Shown here: positions 15,593-23,392 of the stretch, piece after piece
How the letters are laid out: each line of letters starts with the position of its first letter
How positions within the stretch are numbered: the stretch's first letter is position 1
Assembly: GCA_049323615.1 (NCBI GenBank)
Contig: JBMOPD010000058.1
Location: forward strand, 1-40,749
Source of the DNA: JBMOPD01 sp049323615
GTDB lineage: Bacteria; Bacillota; Desulfotomaculia; Desulfotomaculales; Desulfocucumaceae
Reading direction: 5' to 3'
Length of the DNA: 40,749 nucleotides
Notes under the pieces: generated by a model
Told to the model about the DNA's origin: nothing
The model's input: the letters and a program-made list of their open reading frames with translations, nothing else
The model's database searches: none
Program-made: the position numbers and the translations under genes

Positions 15593-16717
15593 TTATACAT
15601 TGAGGACAAGGTTGTTCCGGTGTATAACCTCCTCGTAATCCTGCTGTCCCAGTATCTTCTTAATGTCATGGGAATGCCTGCCCTTTATCTTTTCTATGTC
15701 GCGGGCGGCATAGTTGACTATACCCCTGGCTATTTCCCGCCCCTGGAGGTCCATCACACAGACGGTGTTGCCCATTTCAAAATTACCCTCCACCCCGGTA
15801 ACACCGGAGGGAAGAAGGCTTTTCCCATTGTTCAGAAGCGCCCTTGCGGCGCCGTCGTCGACGAATATCTTCCCCTGCACCGAGGAACTGTAGGCGATCC
15901 ACCTTTTCTTGTGCTCTAGTTTGGCCAGGGGCCAGAAAACAGTGCCTATCCGTTCACCGGCCATGATCTTCCGCACCACGTCCCTCTCGGCGGCGCTGGC
16001 CAGCACCATAACCAGCCCGGAATGCATGGCTATCCTGGCCGCCTGCAGTTTGGTCAGCATCCCCCCGGTGCCCAGGCTGCTGCCCGCCCCGCCGCAATTT
16101 TTTTCCATTTCCTCGGTTATCTCGGTTACCTCGGATATCAGTCCGGCGTCGCTGACCGAGCGGGGATCGGCGGAATACAACCCGTCAACATCAGAAAGCA
16201 GGATAAGTACATCGGCGTCCACAAGCCCCCCCACCAGGACGGCCAGGTTGTCGTTGTCGCCCAGTTTTATCTCGTCGACGGCCACGGTGTCGTTCTCATT
16301 GATAATCGGTATTACCCCAAGATTCATCATGGCATAAAGGGTGTTTCTGGCGTTTAAAAACCTGTGGCGGTCGGAAAAATCCTCCCTGGTGAGAAGGACC
16401 TGCCCCACTGTCACCCCATACTCGGCAAACAGTTTTTCGTAAATATGCATCAGCAGCCCCTGCCCCACGGCAGCGGCCGCCTGTTTGTCGGGGATATTTT
16501 TGGGGCGCTTGGCAAAGCCCAGCCGGTTTAAGCCTACCCCTATGGCGCCCGATGTCACCAGTATTATTTCCAGTCCCCTGTTGTGCAGGTCGGAAAGTTC
16601 CCGGGCCAGCAGTTCCATCCGGGAAAGATTGGGCTTGCCGTTCTGGTAAGTTATGGAGCTGGACCCAACCTTCACCACCAGCCTCCCGGAATCCCTCAAC
16701 CGACTTCTGTCCCTCAT
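15593..16717 (-). CDS. proB: Glutamate 5-kinase
   Basis: A 374-residue kinase for the first step of proline synthesis. An amino-acid-kinase domain occupies about 1-260 (LVVKVGSSSIT at the N-terminus; VTSGAIGVGLNRLG; NENDTVAVDEIKLGDNDNLA), then a C-terminal PUA domain (about 280-365). Full-length ProB of this type is feedback-inhibited by proline through the kinase domain. The ATG at 16717 has the SD GAGG five bases upstream; the open frame extends to 16777 without a better start. It is upstream of proA. Confidence 0.97.
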   Translation of the reverse strand: MRDRSRLRDSGRLVVKVGSSSITYQNGKPNLSRMELLARELSDLHNRGLEIILVTSGAIGVGLNRLGFAKRPKNIPDKQAAAAVGQGLLMHIYEKLFAEYGVTVGQVLLTREDFSDRHRFLNARNTLYAMMNLGVIPIINENDTVAVDEIKLGDNDNLAVLVGGLVDADVLILLSDVDGLYSADPRSVSDAGLISEVTEITEEMEKNCGGAGSSLGTGGMLTKLQAARIAMHSGLVMVLASAAERDVVRKIMAGERIGTVFWPLAKLEHKKRWIAYSSSVQGKIFVDDGAARALLNNGKSLLPSGVTGVEGNFEMGNTVCVMDLQGREIARGIVNYAARDIEKIKGRHSHDIKKILGQQDYEEVIHRNNLVLNV

Positions 16718-16795
16718 GGCAACCTCACACCAAAAGCTTAATTGGATAACATTTATTATACCATGTATGAAAAGCAAACCGGTTTATTTTATGGC

Positions 16796-16822
16796 AAAAA
16801 AAAAAGGATGTTTTTCACATCC
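16796..16822 (-). terminator. Rho-independent terminator after the small zinc ribbon gene
   Basis: On the minus strand GGATGT-gaaaa-ACATCC is followed by a run of ten T. It starts 15 bases after the stop at 16837, ending the obg-side transcript before proB. Confidence 0.85.
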
Positions 16823-16836
16823 TTCCGAATCCTCCG

Positions 16837-16959
16837 TTAAAGCCTGGCCTCGGAAGGTTTTCCGGTCAGGTCATACCCGCAGTAAGGACAAATCCACAAT
16901 CCTCTTTCATTTGAGCTGTAGCTTTCTCCCGAGCAAAATTCACAGCGCTTTTTAACCAT
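16837..16959 (-). CDS. Small zinc-ribbon protein
   Basis: A 40-residue protein with CEFCSGESYSSNERGLWICP and then YCGYDL: two CxxC knuckles 16 residues apart, a minimal zinc ribbon. The ATG at 16959 has AAGGTG six bases upstream. It lies 64 bases after obg and has its own strong terminator, so it is probably read as the tail of the obg transcript. Its function is unknown. Confidence 0.7.
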   Translation of the reverse strand: MVKKRCEFCSGESYSSNERGLWICPYCGYDLTGKPSEARL

Positions 16960-17023
16960 TTCTATCACCTTCCTGCCGGTTTCTTATTATAAATTTCGAC
17001 AGAATTATTCATTCCTTTAACAG

Positions 17024-18298
17024 TTATTCCAAATATTCAAATTCAAAATCTTTAATTTTCACGGTGTCCCCGTTTCTGGCCCCGGCCTCACGAAGGGCCC
17101 GGTCGATGCCCATCAAATACATTATCCTCTGCAGACGCCTTACGGCTTCCTCATTATCCAGGTCGGTCATGGCCACATGGCGCTCTATTTCCTTTCCGCT
17201 GACGGTGAATACACCGCCGTCCTTCTGAATGGCAAAGCGGGGTTCGACACTGTGCAGCACCCCGGCAATTTCCTTTTCGTCGATCACATCCGGTTCTTCA
17301 GGAGGAATGGAGGCCAGCAGGTCGGCAAGCCTGGCCACCAGCCTTTCCACCCCTTTCCCGGTAAGGGCGGAAATGGGGAAGGTTTCGTAGTGGTCCCCCA
17401 GCTCTTTGCATAAAAGCTCAAAATTCTCCCCGGCGCCGGGCAGGTCCATCTTGTTTGCCGCCGCCAGCATTGGTTTTTCCGCCAGCCGGGGGTTGTACAA
17501 GGCCAACTCCCGGTTTACCATGTGAAAATCCTTAACCGGGTCCCGCCCTTCGTATCCGGAGATATCCACCAGGTGGACCAGTACGCGGGTTCTCTCCACA
17601 TGGCGCAAAAATTCATGGCCCAGGCCGGCCCCGGCATGGGCCCCTTCTATTAAGCCGGGAATATCGGCCACCACAAAACTCTGCCCTTCACCGGCCCTGA
17701 CCACACCAAGATTGGGTACGGTGGTGGTGAACGGGTAGTCTGCCACCTTTGGCCTGGCCGCCGATATTTTTGATATCAGGCTTGATTTGCCGGCGTTGGG
17801 CAGCCCCACCAGGCCGACATCGGCCAGTAATTTTAATTCCAGGGAAAGCCGGAATTCCTCGCCGGGCTCTCCCTTTTCGGCCATTTTTGGAGCCTTATTG
17901 AACATTGTGGCAAACCTGGCGTTTCCCCTGCCCCCGCGCCCGCCCCTGGCCACTACCAGGTTCTGCCCGTTAAGGGTAACATCCCCGATTAACCGGCCGG
18001 TTTGGTCCTCCCTTACCACGGTACCCACCGGAACCCTCAATACAAGGTCCTCACCGGACCGTCCGTGCATGTTTTTCCCCATCCCGTGCTGGCCCCGCCC
18101 GGCCTTGTAATGCCTCTGGTACCGGAAGTCCACCAGTGTGCGCAGGCCCTCATCGCCCACCAGAACCACATTGCCGCCCCTGCCGCCGTCACCGCCCCAG
18201 GGACCGCCGTGGGGAACATATTTTTCCCGCCGGAAAGCAACGCACCCGTTGCCCCCGTCCCCGCCCTTCACGTAAATTTTGGCCTTATCGTAAAACAT
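17024..18298 (-). CDS. obg: GTPase Obg (CgtA)
   Basis: A 424-residue essential GTPase acting in ribosome maturation and stress control. The glycine-rich Obg fold occupies 1-158 (KGGDGGNGCVAFRREKYVP; GGDGGRGGNV). The G domain has GLPNAGKSSLIS (G1), DIPGLIEGAHAGAGLGHEFL (G3) and NKMDLP (G4). A C-terminal OCT domain (about 350-424) follows, which only some Gram-positive Obg proteins carry. The ATG at 18298 has AAGGG six bases upstream. It follows spo0B as in Bacillus, where Obg is needed for phosphorelay activation. Confidence 0.97.
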   Translation of the reverse strand: MFYDKAKIYVKGGDGGNGCVAFRREKYVPHGGPWGGDGGRGGNVVLVGDEGLRTLVDFRYQRHYKAGRGQHGMGKNMHGRSGEDLVLRVPVGTVVREDQTGRLIGDVTLNGQNLVVARGGRGGRGNARFATMFNKAPKMAEKGEPGEEFRLSLELKLLADVGLVGLPNAGKSSLISKISAARPKVADYPFTTTVPNLGVVRAGEGQSFVVADIPGLIEGAHAGAGLGHEFLRHVERTRVLVHLVDISGYEGRDPVKDFHMVNRELALYNPRLAEKPMLAAANKMDLPGAGENFELLCKELGDHYETFPISALTGKGVERLVARLADLLASIPPEEPDVIDEKEIAGVLHSVEPRFAIQKDGGVFTVSGKEIERHVAMTDLDNEEAVRRLQRIMYLMGIDRALREAGARNGDTVKIKDFEFEYLE

Positions 18299-18376
18299 TC
18301 TGTTCCCTTTCTGTAACAAAGTTTACAGTATTAGCCGCTTATATTATGTACTAAAAGAGACCTTTTCAGGCAACCC

Positions 18377-18931
18377 TTATGAAAAAACTACATATATTTC
18401 CGCCCCTCCACCGGATACGGCAACACCTATTTCCCCGCCGTGAGAAACCATTTTCTTCTCAACCCCGGTCAGCCCGGCCCGTACAGTTTCAGCCGTCCCG
18501 GGAGAAGGCCCGGGAGATGATACTTTAAACAAATATTTTTTTTCCATTTCAGTGATAGAAACCTTTAACTGCCGGTCGAACATAGCGGGAGGAAAAAGAC
18601 ACTCCAGGGAATGGTTGAACACCTCTTCCAGCACTTCGGCCATAATATTTCCAGGCATGGAGCAGTGACCAAGCTCTGTATTTATATCATATAAAACCTC
18701 AACCTGATGCTTTTTGGCGGAAAAATAACCGACCAGGAGAACTGTGGCCACCTCCGGCACCGCCAGGTGCCCCACCTTACTCAACATTTCCGCTTCCTGG
18801 CTTATCTGCTTGATATATTCCTTTACCCGGTCGTTCTTGTTTAACTGGACAAGGCCGGAAATGACCTGTAAATGATTCAAGAAATCATGTCTTTGCATGG
18901 ACATTATCTCTAAAAAAGTGGCCGGTTTCAT
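18377..18931 (-). CDS. spo0B: Spo0B-like sporulation phosphotransferase
   Basis: A 184-residue protein. Residues 8-60 form the Spo0B helical-hairpin domain: SMQRHDFLNHLQVISGLVQL holds the phospho-accepting His15 in the RHDxxNxLQ motif. The rest is a degenerate GHKL-like ATPase fold without obvious G boxes, as in Spo0B. In the phosphorelay, Spo0B moves phosphate from Spo0F to Spo0A. The location directly before obg matches the Bacillus order. The ATG at 18931 has AAGGGGG eight bases upstream; the open frame extends to 18994. The usual rplU-rpmA genes are not upstream; a crotonase gene is. Confidence 0.85.
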   Translation of the reverse strand: MKPATFLEIMSMQRHDFLNHLQVISGLVQLNKNDRVKEYIKQISQEAEMLSKVGHLAVPEVATVLLVGYFSAKKHQVEVLYDINTELGHCSMPGNIMAEVLEEVFNHSLECLFPPAMFDRQLKVSITEMEKKYLFKVSSPGPSPGTAETVRAGLTGVEKKMVSHGGEIGVAVSGGGAEIYVVFS

Positions 18932-19024
18932 TAAATTTTCCCCCTTATGTAACAATATGCTAACATTTCGACCGGGAAAAACTTTTTCCTGCATTCTTTC
19001 AGGATTACTAAACCTATATTCGAT

Positions 19025-19054
19025 AAAAAAGGTACGCCTTAAAAACAGCGTACC
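19025..19054 (-). terminator. Rho-independent terminator after the crotonase gene
   Basis: On the minus strand GGTACGC pairs with GCGTACC and is followed by TTTTTTATCG. It separates the crotonase gene from spo0B. Confidence 0.75.
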
Positions 19055-19165
19055 GACTGAACATTTTTTAATTCTACTGAGATGTTTCCAGGGCAGCTCA
19101 CCTTTATCGATTTGATTGTAGTTTGGGAGGCCCGGTTCGGCGGCTATTTCATCCCTATACTGAAA

Positions 19166-19945
19166 TTACTTTCCTTTAAAATTTGGTTTCCTTTTTTCAA
19201 AAAATGCGGCTACTGCCTCCTTTATATCCTCAGTGCTGAAGCAAAAGGCCGACTGGGCCTGCTCATAAAGCAGCCCGGCCTGCAGGGAACTTTCCATGGC
19301 CACATTGATGGCCTTTTTGGCAAATTTTACGGCCACCGGCGGCTTTTCCGCAATCCTTTGGGCCAGTGCCAGCGAGTCTTTCACCAGTTCCCCGTTTTCA
19401 CACAGCTTGTCGACCAGGCCTATGCGCAGGGCCTCCCCGGCATTGACCTTTTCACAGGCCAGTATTATCCTCTTGGCCTGGCTGGGGCCCACCAGCCTGG
19501 TCAACCTCTGGCTGCCGCCCATATCCGGTGAAAGTCCGAAATTAACCTCCTGCATGGCGAAAACCGCATCTTTGGAAGCGATTCTTATATCGCACGCCAG
19601 GGCAAGCTCGGTGCCGGCGCCGAAGCAGAGCCCGTTCACCGCGCAGATGACCGGGGCAGCCATGTTTTCCCAGCGGGTATACAGGTTCTGCATTTTTAGC
19701 AGATTTTTGAGGATATACTGGGAATCTATCTTGCCCAGCAGTGATATGTCAATGCCGGCGCTGAACTTATCGCCGGCCGCCCTGATTACAACTGCCCGGA
19801 CATCATCGTCATTTTCAATCTGGTCCTGTACAAGGGACATTTCGGACCACATCTCTTCGTTCAGGCAGTTGAAAGCCTGGGGCCTGTTCAGAGTAACAAC
19901 CGCCACGTGTCCCTTTTTTTCATAGATTAAAGTCCTTAAATCCAT
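19166..19945 (-). CDS. Enoyl-CoA hydratase/isomerase family protein
   Basis: A 259-residue crotonase-fold protein. AVVIRAAGDKFSAGIDISLL and AVNGLCFGAGTELALACDIR provide the oxyanion-hole backbone. The acidic residues MQEVNFGLSPDMGGSQRLTR follow; Glu is seen in the first position (QEVNFG), while the second carries Asp-Met-Gly-Gly, closer to isomerase-type members. It may act on enoyl-CoA in beta-oxidation, but no other fatty-acid genes lie here. The lid helices at the C-terminus (ALRIGLVDKLCENGELV) are complete. It is monocistronic, with a terminator at 19025-19054. Confidence 0.88.
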   Translation of the reverse strand: MDLRTLIYEKKGHVAVVTLNRPQAFNCLNEEMWSEMSLVQDQIENDDDVRAVVIRAAGDKFSAGIDISLLGKIDSQYILKNLLKMQNLYTRWENMAAPVICAVNGLCFGAGTELALACDIRIASKDAVFAMQEVNFGLSPDMGGSQRLTRLVGPSQAKRIILACEKVNAGEALRIGLVDKLCENGELVKDSLALAQRIAEKPPVAVKFAKKAINVAMESSLQAGLLYEQAQSAFCFSTEDIKEAVAAFFEKRKPNFKGK

Positions 19946-20049
19946 TTACCCCAATCCCCCCGTTTCTTTTTATTCCGGCCTTATATTATCACAGAGATCA
20001 TAAAGGCTAAAATTGGCAACGGAACGACGAAGCCGCTGGTATGTGAAAA

Positions 20050-20134
20050 TTATCCACAGGCCCTTTTAACATAAACGTACGTATTTTCGTGGGTCTTAAG
20101 ACCCATGTCAACATTTATCAACAAGTTATCCCCA
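20050..20134 (+). promoter_or_regulatory. Cluster of DnaA boxes
   Basis: Three boxes share orientation: TTATCCACA (20050-20058, perfect consensus), TTATCAACA (20115-20123) and TTATCCCCA (20126-20134). The last two are 11 bp apart, one helical turn. They lie in the non-coding gap 19946-20198 between the crotonase gene and an RND pseudogene. No replication genes are adjacent. Confidence 0.5.
20090..20105. promoter_or_regulatory. Perfect 16-bp palindrome
   Basis: TGGGTCTTAAGACCCA is fully self-complementary and sits between the DnaA boxes. Just before it is ACGTACGT, another palindrome. It could be an operator; the binding protein is unknown. Confidence 0.4.
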
Positions 20135-20198
20135 GGCCGTGGAGCCCGGGGTATTGTAATCCCTACGTTAATATTTCAATGCTTAAACGATTATTCCT

Positions 20199-20738
20199 TT
20201 ACCCCCGGGCGGAATTTTCCGCCGACACGGCTTTTTCGCGCCGGCGCCGGTAAACCTTCTCCTTGAGGGATTCCAGCAGGCTGTATATAACCGGCACCAC
20301 AACCAGGGTCAGCATGGTGGAGGAAATCAGCCCGCCGATGAGCGCCGCCGACATGCCGGGGGCAGTTTCTGATCCTTCATCCTTTCCTTAAAGTCGTTCA
20401 CCACATCACCCAGGCTCCGCTCCGTGATGTTGACGTTCACCGCAATCATCCGCTGGCGTTCCACCCGTTCAATTTTTTTCAGGCTGGCGCCCTGGCTGAA
20501 CCTGGCGATCTGGCCCAGTTTAATTGGTTGAACTGCTGGATGGTGGCCTGCCCGGCTTCCACCGGCAGCTCTCTTATGGCGCCGTTGTATTTTCTCTGCA
20601 CTTCGTTGACGGCCAGGTCCGGGTCGGCGTCCAGCTTGAACTCAATCCAGATGAGGGCCATGCCTTCCTGGGAGGCCGAGTATATCTGCTCTGCTTTAGC
20701 CTGTTCCTTGATCATCCTTAACATCTGGCCGGTTTTTC
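20199..20738 (-). pseudogene. RND efflux permease, heavily deleted remnant
   Basis: Minus-strand pieces match an AcrB/MdtC-type permease. One is an N-terminal porter-domain stretch with EQIYSASQEGMALIWIEFKL and DADPDLAVNEVQRKYNGAI. A frameshifted continuation, with GQIARFSQGASLKKIERVER, follows. Then, after a large gap, comes the very C-terminus: SAALIGGLISSTMLTLVVVP, VIYSLLESLKEKVYRRRR, stop at 20199. An intact RND protein is about 1,000 residues; fewer than 180 remain. Deletion and frameshift make it non-functional. Confidence 0.85.
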
Positions 20739-20744
20739 ATTTTC

Positions 20745-21152
20745 TCAAATCCTAAGGTTCCTGACCAAAAAATCGTGCACCCGCTCAAACAGGAATCCTG
20801 TTACGAACCACAGCGGGGCCATGTCCAGGCGGATAAGGCCGTGGATCTGCCACGGCGTACTCCCGGTGTAATCCCAGGGACTTACCCCGGTAATCAGCCT
20901 GATTAAACCCCCGGTGATGTATTCAATGGCCCAGATCAGCAGCACCCAGAAAACACCCCGGAGCAGCCAGGGCCAGGTTCTGATCCGGTCGTGAAGCGGC
21001 TCTAGAAGAACTGCCGAACCGTAAATGGGAAACATCCAGAGATACGTGCCGGCCGTCAGCCGCAGGTCTCCTTTTAACGCGGACCCCAGCCCGGTCCAGA
21101 ATATCTCCAGCCCCCACCCCAGCAGCCCGTAAATTAAAAGCCTGTATATCAT
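20745..21152 (-). CDS. Putative ABC transporter permease-like membrane protein (CmpB/DUF1113 type)
   Basis: A 135-residue protein with about four hydrophobic helices. It begins RLLIYGLLGWGLEIFWTG, and has TAGTYLWMFPIYGSAVLLEP and WAIEYITGGLI; the spacing matches the small PF06541 family often labelled 'putative ABC-transporter type IV'. The end (GLIRLDMAPLWFVTGFLFER) is typical. True transport activity is unproven for this family. It lies directly upstream of the RND remnant on the same strand. The 147 bases to 21299 hold nothing clear except a 16-codon frame. Confidence 0.75.
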   Translation of the reverse strand: MIYRLLIYGLLGWGLEIFWTGLGSALKGDLRLTAGTYLWMFPIYGSAVLLEPLHDRIRTWPWLLRGVFWVLLIWAIEYITGGLIRLITGVSPWDYTGSTPWQIHGLIRLDMAPLWFVTGFLFERVHDFLVRNLRI

Positions 21153-21299
21153 AGCATTATTTTGCTGATGTACAGGTAAAATTATTATGGTTGAAAGTTT
21201 GCTGGCAGGACTTGCTTCGGGTATAAAGGATATATAGGCTTGCCTTTTTTTATGGCTTGGTTTATTCTTTTAATAAAAAGGGTAGGAGGTTTGTCTTAA

Positions 21300-21434
21300 G
21301 TGGGAGTTCAAATTTTAATCGCTCTTGGGGTGGCTTTGGCAGGGGCAATAGTTGCCATGCTGGTAAGCGGCACCACCCGGGAAATGACCCTGGCCACCAC
21401 CAAGTTTGAAAATATGGGTGACCAGCATCATTAA
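21300..21434 (+). CDS. Small membrane protein
   Basis: A 44-residue protein with a GTG start and AGGAGG about ten bases upstream. The N-terminal half is a membrane helix (VQILIALGVALAGAIVAMLV); the rest is polar (TTREMTLATTKFENMGDQHH). There is one helix, N-out or signal-anchor like. A bidirectional terminator follows at 21517-21541. No known family. Confidence 0.6.
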   Translation: MGVQILIALGVALAGAIVAMLVSGTTREMTLATTKFENMGDQHH

Positions 21435-21456
21435 TATATCCATAAAGATCAATTCT

Positions 21457-21490
21457 CTCCTGTCAGAATCCAGGAGCCGGAATCCAGAAT
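21457..21490. repeat. Dispersed CAGAATCC-type intergenic repeat
   Basis: Contains CTCCTGTCAGAATCCAGGAG and then CCGGAATCCAGAAT, with a short internal inverted repeat (CTCCTG / CAGGAG). Confidence 0.6.
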
Positions 21491-21516
21491 AGGAAAATAG
21501 TGAGAGCAAGGAAAAA

Positions 21517-21541
21517 ATGCTCCGGCACAAGTACGGAGCAT
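21517..21541. terminator. Bidirectional terminator
   Basis: ATGCTCCG (21517-21524) pairs with CGGAGCAT (21534-21541). T-runs follow on both strands. It serves the small plus-strand gene and the minus-strand polyamine operon. Confidence 0.85.
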
Positions 21542-21562
21542 CCTTTTTTTAATGTTTACCTT

Positions 21563-22432
21563 TTAGGGCTGCCGGCTGTGTCCGGCGAAAAGAAGGATGG
21601 CCTCCCTGATCAGTTTTGCCGCCAGTATGGCCGTACGCTCGCTCTGGTCATAGGGCGGGCACACCTCTACCAGGTCAAAACCGATTACATTGAGGTCCGC
21701 AAAAGCCTCCAGGGCGGAAAACAACTGGTCCGGGGTGCAGCCGCCGGGCTCCGGCGTGCCGGTGCCGGGAGCAAAGGCCGGGTCAAGCACATCAATGTCC
21801 AGGGTTATGTAGACCGGTTTTCCCCGCAGCCTTTGGGCAGCCCTCAAAGCATCATCGGTATTGACCCCGGGGTGAAAGTTAACGGAGGACCTGGCGAAAG
21901 CAAACTCTTCCCTGGTTCCGGACCGTATGCCGAATTGGAACAGCCTGGTCCCGCCTATTATTTCAAAGATGCGCCTCATCACCGTGGCGTGGGAAAGGTC
22001 CATACCCAGGTATCTTTCCCGCAGGTCGGCGTGGGCGTCAAAATGAACCACGGCAAGTTCCGGGTACAGCTGGGCAGCACACCGCACCGCCGGAAGGGTT
22101 ACCAGGTGCTCGCCCCCCAGCATGACCAGAAGCTTTCCGTCCCGAAACACCTTGCCGGCACATTGGGCAATCCTTTCCAGGCTCTCCTCCACCTTGCCGG
22201 GAATAACGGCCACATCTCCCAGGTCGGTATACATAAAATCCCCCAGGCCCCTGTCCAGCCGGGGGCTGTATTCCTCCAGGACTTCACTGACACTGCGTAT
22301 CTGCCTGGGCCCATGTCTGGCGCCGGGCCTGAAACTGACCGTCTGGTCCAGGGGAGCGCCCAGGATAACCGCGCTGGAGCGTTGATAGTCTTCACCGCTG
22401 CCCAAAAAACCACTGAAAGTTTCGGTAAACAT
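21563..22432 (-). CDS. speB: Agmatinase
   Basis: A 289-residue ureohydrolase converting agmatine to putrescine and urea. The manganese-binding motifs are intact: MLGGEHLVTLP, VVHFDAHADLRERYLG, and ITLDIDVLDPAFAPGTGTPEPGG. The family is arginase/agmatinase; agmatinase is chosen because an arginine decarboxylase and spermidine synthase lie in the same operon. The start is uncertain: ATG 22441 overlaps the speE stop as ATGA, while ATG 22432 has GGGA nine bases upstream. The difference is three residues. It is the last gene of the operon. Confidence 0.93.
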   Translation of the reverse strand: MFTETFSGFLGSGEDYQRSSAVILGAPLDQTVSFRPGARHGPRQIRSVSEVLEEYSPRLDRGLGDFMYTDLGDVAVIPGKVEESLERIAQCAGKVFRDGKLLVMLGGEHLVTLPAVRCAAQLYPELAVVHFDAHADLRERYLGMDLSHATVMRRIFEIIGGTRLFQFGIRSGTREEFAFARSSVNFHPGVNTDDALRAAQRLRGKPVYITLDIDVLDPAFAPGTGTPEPGGCTPDQLFSALEAFADLNVIGFDLVEVCPPYDQSERTAILAAKLIREAILLFAGHSRQP

Positions 22433-22437
22433 AACAA

Positions 22438-23283
22438 TCATTCCCGACTGAATTGAGGGAGAAGCAGTTCCTTCACGAAAGGCGGCAGAATAAAGCATGT
22501 CCGGTGAATTTCCGGGCTGTAGTACTTTGTTTCCATCTCGGATATGCTGCCGGTATTTACAGCCAGCGGGTCGTGCCTCTTTGAGCCCATGGTGAAGGTC
22601 CACAAACCCCCGGGATAGGTGGGCACATTGGCCAGAAAAAGCCTGGTGACGGGGAATATGGACCGGACATCACCGATAATCCTGGGTATCAGGTCCCGGT
22701 TGAAAAAGGGTGACTCCGTCTGGGCCACGAACAGCCCGTTTTCCGTCAGGGCATCGTGCACATCCTTGTAAAAGGCGGCGCCGAACAGCCCTTCGGCGGG
22801 GCCTACGGGATCGGTGGAGTCCACAATAATCATATCGTACTTGTTCTTGTTTTCTTTAACGTGTTTTATCCCATCGTCAACTATTACCTCGGCCCTGGGA
22901 TCGTCCAGGCCGCAGCTTATTTCGGGCAGGAACTTTTTGGCCGCCTCGATAACCTTGCCGTCTATCTCAACCAGGGTTACCCTTTCGACGGATTTGTGTT
23001 TAAGCACCTCCCGCACCGACCCGCCGTCTCCCCCTCCGATTACAAGCACCCGGCGGGGTTCGGGCAGGGTATTGAGCCCGACGTGGGCAATCATTTCGTG
23101 GTAGACAAATTCGTCCGCCACCGTGGTCTGAATGACATCGTCCAGGAGAAGCATCCTTCCAAACTGAACCGTGTCCACAACCATAATCTCCTGGAAGGGG
23201 GTCTTTTCATAATAGAGGGTTTTGGACACGCGGCAGCCAATGGTAAGGTTTGGAGTCTGGTATTCGGTAAACCAAAGGTTCAA
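22438..23283 (-). CDS. speE: Polyamine aminopropyltransferase (spermidine synthase)
   Basis: A 281-residue enzyme transferring the aminopropyl group of decarboxylated S-adenosylmethionine to putrescine. The motifs are canonical: LVIGGGDGGSVREVLKH (cofactor loop), VEIDGKVIEAAKKF, and DMIIVDSTDPVGPAEGLF with the catalytic Asp. QTESPFF follows. There are no extra membrane segments, so it is the short cytosolic form. The gene for S-adenosylmethionine decarboxylase is not in the window. It lies between the arginine decarboxylase and agmatinase genes; a dispersed repeat (23312-23372) sits in the gap before it. Confidence 0.96.
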   Translation of the reverse strand: MNLWFTEYQTPNLTIGCRVSKTLYYEKTPFQEIMVVDTVQFGRMLLLDDVIQTTVADEFVYHEMIAHVGLNTLPEPRRVLVIGGGDGGSVREVLKHKSVERVTLVEIDGKVIEAAKKFLPEISCGLDDPRAEVIVDDGIKHVKENKNKYDMIIVDSTDPVGPAEGLFGAAFYKDVHDALTENGLFVAQTESPFFNRDLIPRIIGDVRSIFPVTRLFLANVPTYPGGLWTFTMGSKRHDPLAVNTGSISEMETKYYSPEIHRTCFILPPFVKELLLPQFSRE

Positions 23284-23311
23284 TTTCCTTCCTCCCGTGA
23301 TACAATCTTGG

Positions 23312-23372
23312 GTCAGAATTCATGAATCTCAATACATTCTGGATTCTGGCTCCTTGTTTCTGGATTCCGACG
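23312..23372. repeat. Dispersed CAGAATCC-type repeat inside the polyamine operon
   Basis: Contains GTCAGAATTCATGAATC and GGATTCTGGCTCCTTG in inverted arrangement, ending CTGGATTCCGAC. It is the only copy lying between two genes of one operon, and could fold in the mRNA between pdaD and speE. Confidence 0.6.
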
Positions 23373-23392
23373 TCAGGGTATATCTTCTGGGC

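Noticed and set aside
20050..20134. Chromosomal origin oriC
   Set aside because: Only three DnaA boxes, no AT-rich unwinding region, and none of the usual oriC genes nearby.
21500..22456. A 318-codon plus-strand frame antisense to agmatinase
   Set aside because: It is the shadow of speB, whose metal-binding motifs are intact on the minus strand; similar long shadows exist opposite speE, tatC and murT.
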